From the NCBI GenBank assembly GCA_023251945.1, contig JAHEXT010000007.1, positions 1 through 33,178 on the forward strand: a DNA stretch of 33,178 nucleotides. Direction: 5' to 3'. A program made the position numbers and the translations under genes. Of the stretch, positions 14,894-21,854 are shown piece by piece; the stretch's first letter is position 1, and every line of letters starts with the position of its first letter. The stretch is from Actinomycetes bacterium (GTDB lineage Bacteria > Actinomycetota > Thermoleophilia > Gaiellales > Gaiellaceae). The notes beneath the pieces are model-generated. The model worked only from the letters and a program-made list of their open reading frames with translations. It searched no databases and was not told where the DNA came from.

Positions 14894-16982
14894 GACCATC
14901 CGCCTCGTCCCTGCCTGGGCCTGGCTCCTCGCGATCGTCGTCGGCTCCGCGGTTTTCCGGGCGGTCCTCGGCCGGGGGATCGTGGCTCCCTTCATCATGG
15001 TCGACGAGGTGATCTGGGCGGAGCTCGCGCGCGGTCTCGGCGACGCAGGCAGGCCGCTGGTTCGCGGGTACGCCGATCCCGGGTACGGAATCGTGTACCC
15101 GCTCGTGATCGCCCCGGTCTACGCGCTCTTCGAGAGCCTGCCGGACGCGTACGCGGCGGTGAAGACGGTCAACGCGACGGTGATGTCGCTCGCCGCCGTT
15201 CCAACGTACTTCCTCGCACGCCGCGTCGTGGGCGAGGGGCTGTCGCTCCTCGCGGCGCTCCTTGCCGTGGCGATTCCGTCGCTCGCCTACACCGGCACGG
15301 TGATGACGGAGAACGTCTTCTACCCGCTCTTCCTCGTCGTCACGCTCGTGCTCGTCCTCGTGCTCGAGCGGCCGACCGTTCTCCGCGTCTCGCTTCTCGT
15401 GGGTCTCGTCGTGCTCGCGTTCGCGACGCGGGTCCAGGCGCTCGCGGTCGTTCCCGCGGTGCTGCTCGCCCCGCTCCTCCTCGCGGTGTTCGAGCGCCGT
15501 GGACTACGGGCGACGCTCTCCCGCTACCGCCTCCTCTACGGGGGGATCGTCGCTCTCGGCCTGGTTGCGCTCGTCGCCCAGCTCGTCGGAGGCCGTTCGC
15601 CGCAGGACCTCCTCGGCGCCTACTCGCCGGTCAGCGATGCGAGCTACCAGGTCGGGGAGGTCCTCCGCTACCTCGTCTGGCACGTCGCGGAGCTCAGCCT
15701 CTACCTCCTCGTGATCCCGGTCGCGGCGACGATCGTCCTCGTCGGCCGTGCCCGCTCACTCGACGCGCCGCTCCAGGCCTTCCTCGCGGCGACGATTGCG
15801 CTGACGGCATGCCTGGTGCCGGTCGTGGCGACCTTCGCGTCCCACTTCTCGGACCGGATCGAGGAGCGAAACCTCTTCTACGTCGCGCCGCTCTTCCTCA
15901 TCGCGCTCCTTGCCTGGGTCGAGCGCGGCGCGCCGCGGCCCCGTGTGCTGGCCGTCGCCGCCGCGGTTGCGTCGGCGCTGCTCGTCCTCTTGATCCCCTT
16001 CGACCGGTTCCTCACCACCTCCGCGATCACGGACACGCTGCTGCTGCTCCCCTTCTGGTCGCTCCAGGACCGGATCGGCTCCGGCTGGATCACGCCCGTC
16101 GCGCTCGCGCTCGCCGCCGGCCTCGCGGCGGCCTTCTTGTTCGTGCCGCGCCGGTATGCACTCGCGTTGCCACTCCTCGTGCTCGCGCTCTGGGCGGTCG
16201 CGGTGAAGCCGATCTGGTTCGGGAAGCACGGCTTCGAGCGGTTCTCCCGCGGGTCGCTCTTCCAGGGAATCCGCACGGCGCAGCCCGACTGGGTCGACCG
16301 CGCGCTGCCGCGAGACGCGGAGGCGGCGTTCCTCTGGTCCGGTCTCACCGACCGGCTGACCGTCAATCAGAACGAGTTCTTCAGCCGCGGCGTCGGGCCG
16401 GTCTACTACGTGTCGAGCCCGACTCCCGGCGGTCTTCCGGAGACGAGGGTGAGGATCGACCGAGCCACGGGAGACGTGACGCTTCCCGGCGGCAGGCCCG
16501 TCACGGACCGGTACCTGCTCGCCGACTCGTCCTTCGAGCCCGACGGCAAGCCCATCGCGCGCGACAGGGGATGGGGAATCACGCTCTGGCGAGTGAATCC
16601 GCCGCTCGTGTCCGCCGTTCGGATCGACGGCCTGTATCCGAACGACACCTGGTCGGGCAGGACCGTCACATACGTGCGGCGGCGCTGCGCTCCAGGCCGG
16701 CTCTCCGTCGTTCTCTCGAGCGATCCGAGCCTCTTTCTCGAGCCCCAGACGGTCGTGGCCCGCTCGGACGGAAAGGTGGTCGGGCGCGTGCTGTTGCGAC
16801 CGGAGGGAAGAGCCGTCTTGGGCCTTCCGGTCGCTCCTTCGCCGGGGACGGAAGAGTGCCGCGTCGTCTTCACGGTCACGCCGACCGCGGTGCCTGCGAA
16901 GGTCACCGGCGGGGCCAATCCGGACCCGCGCGAGCTCGGCGCCCACTTCAACCGGTTCGTGTACAAGCCGGGTTCGAGATGA
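14886..16982 (+). CDS. Large membrane glycosyltransferase (GT-C-like) with soluble C-terminal domain
   Basis: A 698-residue protein with about eleven hydrophobic segments up to roughly residue 450 and a C-terminal extracytoplasmic domain of about 240 residues. The first loop holds FIMVDEVIWAELARGL with the Asp-Glu pair D40-E41, the catalytic position of GT-C enzymes of the ArnT/PMT group, which transfer sugars from polyprenyl-phosphate donors outside the membrane. It is a clear paralogue of 21851-23986: both share the DE loop, an AYAA-K segment, ALAR/FLARRVV, and a similar last block (RELGAHFNRF here, RQLGAVVEAGF there). A TTG at 14886 with GAGG 8 nt upstream is preferred; an ATG at 14838 would add 16 mostly Arg residues and a 56-bp overlap. 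Its stop overlaps the next ATG (ATGA). Confidence 0.78.
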   Translation: MGRTIRLVPAWAWLLAIVVGSAVFRAVLGRGIVAPFIMVDEVIWAELARGLGDAGRPLVRGYADPGYGIVYPLVIAPVYALFESLPDAYAAVKTVNATVMSLAAVPTYFLARRVVGEGLSLLAALLAVAIPSLAYTGTVMTENVFYPLFLVVTLVLVLVLERPTVLRVSLLVGLVVLAFATRVQALAVVPAVLLAPLLLAVFERRGLRATLSRYRLLYGGIVALGLVALVAQLVGGRSPQDLLGAYSPVSDASYQVGEVLRYLVWHVAELSLYLLVIPVAATIVLVGRARSLDAPLQAFLAATIALTACLVPVVATFASHFSDRIEERNLFYVAPLFLIALLAWVERGAPRPRVLAVAAAVASALLVLLIPFDRFLTTSAITDTLLLLPFWSLQDRIGSGWITPVALALAAGLAAAFLFVPRRYALALPLLVLALWAVAVKPIWFGKHGFERFSRGSLFQGIRTAQPDWVDRALPRDAEAAFLWSGLTDRLTVNQNEFFSRGVGPVYYVSSPTPGGLPETRVRIDRATGDVTLPGGRPVTDRYLLADSSFEPDGKPIARDRGWGITLWRVNPPLVSAVRIDGLYPNDTWSGRTVTYVRRRCAPGRLSVVLSSDPSLFLEPQTVVARSDGKVVGRVLLRPEGRAVLGLPVAPSPGTEECRVVFTVTPTAVPAKVTGGANPDPRELGAHFNRFVYKPGSR

Positions 16983-18088
16983 CGCGTCCTCGCGGTTCCG
17001 AGGCGGCCAGTGCCGTGAGGATCGCCTTCGACGTCTCCCCGCTCTCGCATCCGCTGCTCGGGATCGGGAACTACATCCGCGGCTCGCTCGCAGGCCTGGT
17101 GGAGGCGTCTGCGGGACAGCACGAGATCGTCGCGTTCGCGCCGACGAGCATCCTCGGCCCGGACCGGATCCGAGGTGCACTGAAAGGGATCGACGTCGAG
17201 TTGCGCACGTGGCGCCTCCCGTACTCGCATGCGGTGCGCACGGCATGGAGCACCCTGGGTCATCCCGCCGCCGAGCGTCTGCTCGGCCCGCTCGACGTGC
17301 TCCACTTCTCGGACTGGATGTACCCGCCACAACGGGCCGGCGTACGGGCGACGACGATCCATGATCTCGTCCCGCTACACCACCCGGAGTGGACGACGGC
17401 CAGGACGCGCTCGATGCACACGCGCAAGTACCGCAACACCGCGCGAACGTGCGACGTCGTCTTCGTGAACTCGGACTACACAGGCCGGGACGTGACCGAG
17501 ACGCTCGGCATCCCGCCCGACCGTGTGCGAGTCGCCCATCCCGCCGTGAAGGAGGCATTCCGAGCGGACGGCCCGGCGGCGGACCTCGGAGCACCCTACG
17601 TCCTCACCGTTGCGACGCTCGAGCCGCGCAAGAACCTGCAGACCCTGGTCGAGGCGCACCGTCTGCTGACCGGCGACCTGCAGCTTGCCGTCGTCGGCTC
17701 GGAGGGCTGGGGAGAGCAGCCTCTGCTCGACGACCCACGGATCCACCGCCTCGGCTACGTGTCGGACGCGGAGCTAGCGCGCCTCTACCGTGGCGCCGCT
17801 GTTGCCGTCTACCCCTCGCGCTACGAGGGATTCGGGATTCCGGTGATCGAGGCGATGGCATGCGGCGTGCCGGTGGTTGCGTCCGCGCATCCCTCCCTCG
17901 ACGAGGCATGCGGCGACGCGGCCGTACGCGCCGATCCCGACGACCCGGCGGCCATCGCGGCAGCGATCGAGAGCGCGCTCGTGGATCGCGACCGCCTCGC
18001 CGCTGCCGGCCGCGAGCATGCGAAGCGGTTCACCTGGCGTGCGGTGGGGGAGACGTTCCTGCGCGGGTACGAGGAGGCGACACGGTGA
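16979..18088 (+). CDS. GT4 family glycosyltransferase
   Basis: A 369-residue GT-B enzyme. VRIAFDVSPLSHPLLGIGNY (13-32) is the N-terminal strand and acceptor loop. TTIHDLVPLHHPEW (125-138) ends the first domain. VATLEPRKNL (211-220) provides the Arg-Lys pair that contacts the donor phosphate. The E-x7-E motif is E283/E291 in RYEGFGIPVIEAMACG. It closely resembles 18498-19466 and, less so, 19463-20476, suggesting tandem duplication. The ATG at 16979 overlaps the previous stop (ATGA), and its own stop overlaps the Nudix gene start (GTGA at 18085). It probably adds a mannose- or rhamnose-type residue, but the sequence does not fix the sugar. Confidence 0.9.
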   Translation: MTRPRGSEAASAVRIAFDVSPLSHPLLGIGNYIRGSLAGLVEASAGQHEIVAFAPTSILGPDRIRGALKGIDVELRTWRLPYSHAVRTAWSTLGHPAAERLLGPLDVLHFSDWMYPPQRAGVRATTIHDLVPLHHPEWTTARTRSMHTRKYRNTARTCDVVFVNSDYTGRDVTETLGIPPDRVRVAHPAVKEAFRADGPAADLGAPYVLTVATLEPRKNLQTLVEAHRLLTGDLQLAVVGSEGWGEQPLLDDPRIHRLGYVSDAELARLYRGAAVAVYPSRYEGFGIPVIEAMACGVPVVASAHPSLDEACGDAAVRADPDDPAAIAAAIESALVDRDRLAAAGREHAKRFTWRAVGETFLRGYEEATR

Positions 18089-18501
18089 GGAGCACCGATG
18101 AGGTGCTCCTGGTCGTCTACCGCCCGAGGGCCGAGTTCCTCGTCCTGCTGCGATCGCCCGAGCGTCACGGCTACTGGAACCCCGCTGCCGGCGGGGTCGA
18201 ACAAGGGGAGTCGCCGGTCGAGGCGGCTCTTCGCGAGCTCGAAGAGGAGACCGGTCTCACGCACCCGGTTCGCTTCGAACCGCTGGCGCTCGAGCTCGGA
18301 TACCGGCGACCCGACGGCGGCGAATGGATCACGCTCCACCCATACTCGGTGGAGGCGCCTCCGGGCTGGGAGCCGGTTCTGAACGACGAGCACGTCGAAT
18401 ACCGGTGGTGCTCCGCGGAGGAGGCGGACCGTCTGCTCACCTACCCAGAGCCGCGGGAGGCGGTCCGCGCGGTCGCGCACCAGCTCGGGGTGAGAACGTG
18501 A
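18085..18501 (+). CDS. Nudix hydrolase
   Basis: A 138-residue protein with a complete Nudix box: the stretch GGVEQGESPVEAALRELEEE (residues 33-52) followed by TGL satisfies G-x5-E-x7-REL-x-EE-x-G-L. WNPAAGGVEQGE resembles enzymes acting on nucleoside or dihydroneopterin triphosphates, but the family is too broad for a substrate call. It is nested between two GT4 genes with GTGA overlaps on both sides (18085-18088 and 18498-18501), so it is made together with them. A role in hydrolysing nucleotide sugars or clearing NDP by-products is possible inference. Length is typical for a minimal Nudix domain. The GTG start is fixed by the overlap and by the first beta strand, DEVLLVVYRP. Confidence 0.88.
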   Translation: MRSTDEVLLVVYRPRAEFLVLLRSPERHGYWNPAAGGVEQGESPVEAALRELEEETGLTHPVRFEPLALELGYRRPDGGEWITLHPYSVEAPPGWEPVLNDEHVEYRWCSAEEADRLLTYPEPREAVRAVAHQLGVRT

Positions 18502-19466
18502 GAGTTGGGGTGGACACCTCGCCGTTGATCAAGACGCGGGCCGGCACTGCGCGCCATGTCCGTGGGCTCGTCGGTGCCTTGCGAGGCCGCCCCGGTGTCG
18601 AGCTCGAGCTCCTCTCCTTCGGCGGTACCGGCCGCGTTTCGAGCGTCGCCCGCGACGCCCTCTGGTACCCGATCGGACTCCCGCGACGGGCGCGGGACCT
18701 CGAGCTCCTCCACTGCACGACGTTCCGCGGCCCGGCACGGGCGCGCGTCGCGACCGTCCTCACCGTGCACGACCTCGCCCTCCTGCGGACGCCCGAGGCC
18801 TTTCCGCGCTGGCACCGGCTGTACGGACGGGCAGGGCTCCGCAAGGTTCTCCACGCAGCAGATGCGGTCGTGGCCGTCTCGGAGTTCACGAGGGAGGAGC
18901 TCGTCGCGCTCGCCCAGGTCCCGGGGGAGCGCATCAGGGTCGTCCCGAACGGCGTCGACGCGGTGTTCACCCCGCAGGGCCCTGCCATGGAGGGGAACTA
19001 CGTCCTCGCGGTAGCGACGCTCGAGCCGCGCAAGAACCTCGCGCGGGCGGTCGAGGGGGCGCGTCTCGCCGGCGTCGAGCTTCGCGTCGTCGGTGCTCAC
19101 GGATGGGGCGGCGTCGAGGTTCCCGGGTGGGTGGGCGAGGTGCCCGACGCCGAGCTCGCGGCCCTCTACCGGGGGGCTCGGTGCCTCCTCTACCCGTCGT
19201 TGTACGAAGGCTTCGGGATCCCCGTCCTCGAGGCGATGGCGTGCGGCACTCCTGTGGTCACGTCCCGCGGAACGGCGATGGAGGAGGTCGCGGGCGGAGC
19301 GGCGGTTCTCGTGGACCCGCTCGACGAGGCGTCGATCGCGGCCGGCCTTGCCGAGGCGGACGCCCGGCGCCACGAGCTCATGGAGCTCGGTCTGGCCCAC
19401 GCGCGCCCGTTCACGTGGGAGCGCGCGGCCGACGGGGTGGAGGCGTTGTGGAGAGAGCTCGGGTGA
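18498..19466 (+). CDS. GT4 family glycosyltransferase
   Basis: A 322-residue, compact GT-B enzyme starting VRVGVDTSPLIKTRAGTARH. VLTVHDLALLRTPEAFPRWH (87-106) and VSEFTREELV (127-136) belong to the acceptor domain. VVPNGVDAVF (148-157) is the hinge, followed by VATLEPRKNL (172-181), and the E-x7-E motif is E237/E245 in LYEGFGIPVLEAMACG. It shares long stretches of pattern with 16979-18088 and 19463-20476, so the three look like duplicated copies that diverged in acceptor domains. It starts at GTG 18498 overlapping the Nudix stop and ends overlapping the next GTG (19463-19466). Confidence 0.9.
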   Translation: MRVGVDTSPLIKTRAGTARHVRGLVGALRGRPGVELELLSFGGTGRVSSVARDALWYPIGLPRRARDLELLHCTTFRGPARARVATVLTVHDLALLRTPEAFPRWHRLYGRAGLRKVLHAADAVVAVSEFTREELVALAQVPGERIRVVPNGVDAVFTPQGPAMEGNYVLAVATLEPRKNLARAVEGARLAGVELRVVGAHGWGGVEVPGWVGEVPDAELAALYRGARCLLYPSLYEGFGIPVLEAMACGTPVVTSRGTAMEEVAGGAAVLVDPLDEASIAAGLAEADARRHELMELGLAHARPFTWERAADGVEALWRELG

Positions 19467-20476
19467 GACTCGTCGTCGTCGACGCGGATGTATTGGGGCG
19501 TCATCGGACGGGCGACGAGACGTACGTGCGCAACCTCCTCCGCGAGTTACCGCCCCTCGCCGAGCCGGCTGGGGTCCACATCGCCGCCGTCACTCGCCGG
19601 CCCGATCTCGTTCCCGACGGTGTCGAGCCGGTGGAGCTCAGCGTGCGCTCGCAGGAGCTGCGGATGGCGCTCTCGCTTCCACGCACGCTTCGGCGCGTCG
19701 GCGCCGCGCTCTGCCACACGCAGTACGCTCTCCCGGTCCGGGCGCCGTGCCCGTGCGTCGTCACGGTGCACGATCTCTCGTTCGAGCGTGAGCCGAAGCT
19801 CATGGGGCTCAAGGACAGGTTGATCTTTCGCACGGTTGTCCCACGAGCGGTGCGGCGGGCGGCGCGCGTCCTGACCGTCTCCGAGCGGACGAAGCGTGAC
19901 CTCGTCGAGCTCTACGGCGTTCCACCGGAGCGCATCGTCGTCACGCCGAACGGCGTCGACCCGGCTTTCTCCCCCGGCGACGGCTCACGCGATTACGTCC
20001 TCGCAGTGGGGGCGATCCAGCGCCGGAAGAACCAGCTCACCGCACTCGAGGCGGCGTCGGCGGTCGGTCTGCCGCTCGTCGTGGCCGGGCCCGAGAAGGA
20101 GCCCGCGCTGGCCGAGGAGTTACGGGCGCGCGGCGCACGGCTCGAGGGACACGTGGAGACCGAGCGGCTCGCGGAGCTCTACCGGGGTGCAGCCTGCCTC
20201 GTGCAGGCATCGCGCTACGAAGGGTTCGGTCTTCCCGTGCTCGAGGCGATGGCGTGCGGGACACCGGTCGTCGCTGTCCGGGAGCCAGCGCTCGAGGAGG
20301 TCGCGGGCGACGCTGCGGTCTTCGTCGAGGAAGCGGGCCTCGCGGACGGGATCCGGCGGGCGCTCGACGAGCGCGACCGGCTCGTGGCTGCGGGTCTGGA
20401 GCGCGCGCTTCGTTTCAGCTGGCGCACCGCCGCCGAGCGGACGCTTGCCGTCTACCGGGACATACTCGAGGCGTGA
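19463..20476 (+). CDS. GT4 family glycosyltransferase
   Basis: A 337-residue GT-B enzyme. VRLVVVDADVLGRHRTGDET (1-20) contains an acceptor loop lacking the usual double glycine. VVTVHDLSFEREP (99-111) is conserved. VTPNGVDPAF (160-169) is the hinge, and the donor-binding stretch reads VGAIQRRKNQ (182-191), where the Glu-Pro of its two relatives has become Gln-Arg. E-x7-E is E253/E261 in RYEGFGLPVLEAMACG. It is the third of three similar GT4 genes in this operon. GTG 19463 overlaps the previous stop, and its stop overlaps the next start (GTGA at 20473). Confidence 0.9.
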   Translation: MRLVVVDADVLGRHRTGDETYVRNLLRELPPLAEPAGVHIAAVTRRPDLVPDGVEPVELSVRSQELRMALSLPRTLRRVGAALCHTQYALPVRAPCPCVVTVHDLSFEREPKLMGLKDRLIFRTVVPRAVRRAARVLTVSERTKRDLVELYGVPPERIVVTPNGVDPAFSPGDGSRDYVLAVGAIQRRKNQLTALEAASAVGLPLVVAGPEKEPALAEELRARGARLEGHVETERLAELYRGAACLVQASRYEGFGLPVLEAMACGTPVVAVREPALEEVAGDAAVFVEEAGLADGIRRALDERDRLVAAGLERALRFSWRTAAERTLAVYRDILEA

Positions 20477-21231
20477 AAGTCTCGGCCGTCGTCGTCTCGC
20501 ACGGGCACTCGGCCGAGCTCGCGCGCTCCCTGCCCGCGCTCGTGCTGCAGGTGGACGAGACGCTCGTGATCGTGAACGCGCCCGGATCCGTGGACGTCGT
20601 CCCCGAGGGCGTGCGTGTGATCGAGAACCCCAAGCCGCTCACGCTCTCGGCGAACATCAACGTCGGCATCGCCGCGACCTCGGGCGAGTACGTCGTCGCG
20701 GCGAACCCGGACACGAGCCCGGAGCCGAATGCGGTGGCAGCTCTCGTCTCGTTCGCGGATGGCCATCCTCGCTGTGGCATCGCCGCGCCGCAGATGCGCT
20801 GGCCGGACGGGACGTGGCAGCCCTCGCGGCGGCGGTTCCCCACGGTCCGCGGGACCATCGTCCGGCGAACGCCGCTCCGCCGCTACCGACCCCCGTACGA
20901 GACGCAGCGAGAGCACTACGAGCTGGACGAGCGTCCCGGCGAGCCCGTCGAGGCCGACTGGATGCTCGGAGCGTTCCTGCTCATGCGCCGCACGATGCTC
21001 GACGAGCTCGGAGGGTGGGACGCCGGGTACCGGCACTACTGCGAGGACATCGACCTCTGCTACCGGGCGAAGCTCGGCGGCTGGGAGCGCTGGTACATCC
21101 CCGGGGCCGTCGTCATCCACGACTACGCGGCCGTGATCGACCGCAGCTTCCTCTCTCGTCACACGCTCTGGCATCTGCGGGGGATGGCGCGCTTCGTGCG
21201 CAAGCACCCGGAGCGGCTGCTCGCTCTATGA
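20473..21231 (+). CDS. GT2 family glycosyltransferase (rhamnosyltransferase-like)
   Basis: A 252-residue GT-A enzyme resembling WbbL-type rhamnosyltransferases. VSAVVVSHGHS (3-13) is the first strand. NINVGIAATSGEYVVAANPD (61-80) gives an Asn-Pro-Asp in place of the usual DxD metal motif, a normal variation in this group. ADWMLGAFLLMRR (161-173) and the catalytic-base region CEDIDLCYRAKLGGW (190-204) follow. VVIHD (213-217) is a further conserved His element. It has no membrane anchor. It lies next to a methyltransferase and GT4 genes, consistent with repeat-unit assembly. Overlaps are GTGA with the gene before and ATGA with the gene after. Confidence 0.88.
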   Translation: MKVSAVVVSHGHSAELARSLPALVLQVDETLVIVNAPGSVDVVPEGVRVIENPKPLTLSANINVGIAATSGEYVVAANPDTSPEPNAVAALVSFADGHPRCGIAAPQMRWPDGTWQPSRRRFPTVRGTIVRRTPLRRYRPPYETQREHYELDERPGEPVEADWMLGAFLLMRRTMLDELGGWDAGYRHYCEDIDLCYRAKLGGWERWYIPGAVVIHDYAAVIDRSFLSRHTLWHLRGMARFVRKHPERLLAL

Positions 21232-21854
21232 ACTCCAAGGAAGACCAGTACGCGCGCCAGGCCGAGGAGTGGACGGACCGCGCGTACGCCGATGCCGCCG
21301 CGTACCTCTCGCACCGCGCGGCTCTCGTCGTGACGCTCGGACCGTTGCTCGAGGCGGGCGACGAGGTGCTCGACCTCGCCTGCGGCGACGGGGGTCTCGG
21401 CCAGCTCCTCCTCGACCGGGGTCTCCGTTACCGCGGGGTCGACTCGACGCCGGAGATGGTCGCCGAAGGGAGCCGGCGCCTCGGCGCCCGCGCCGCGATC
21501 GAGCTCGGCAATCTGAACGACTATGTGCCGCCCGCGCCGGTCGCAGCAACGACCGTCTTCCGGGCGCTCTACTACGCCCGCGACCGGCAGTCGTTCTTCC
21601 GCCACGTCGCGAGATTCACGGAGAAGAAGCTCGTCTTCGACCTGAACCCGCGCCAGTACCGCCTCGACGAAGTGCTCGCGGACCTCCGCGTCGCGGGCCT
21701 CGGGCGGGTCGCCCTGCGCCCGTTCTTCCTGCCTCAGACGGTCGCCCTGCCCGGTCCTGTCGTCGCCGTTGCCCGTGCTCTCGAGCGGTCGGGCCCGCCC
21801 GCTCGGCTCGCGCTTCGGTTCCGGTTCACGTATCTCGTCGCCGCGTCTCGCTAG
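21228..21854 (+). CDS. SAM-dependent methyltransferase (class I)
   Basis: A 208-residue protein with the SAM-binding motif VLDLACGDGGLG at 47-58, followed by YRGVDSTPEMV, where the Asp would bind the ribose. The N-terminal EDQYARQAEEWTDRAYAD resembles the lid helix of small-molecule methyltransferases. The C-terminal half is rich in Arg and hydrophobic residues. As the last gene of the glycosyltransferase operon, it may O-methylate a sugar or a chain end, which in some systems stops polymerisation; that is inference. It starts at ATG 21228 (ATGA overlap), and its stop overlaps by 4 bp the stop of the convergent gene 21851-23986, leaving no room for a terminator. Confidence 0.83.
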   Translation: MNSKEDQYARQAEEWTDRAYADAAAYLSHRAALVVTLGPLLEAGDEVLDLACGDGGLGQLLLDRGLRYRGVDSTPEMVAEGSRRLGARAAIELGNLNDYVPPAPVAATTVFRALYYARDRQSFFRHVARFTEKKLVFDLNPRQYRLDEVLADLRVAGLGRVALRPFFLPQTVALPGPVVAVARALERSGPPARLALRFRFTYLVAASR

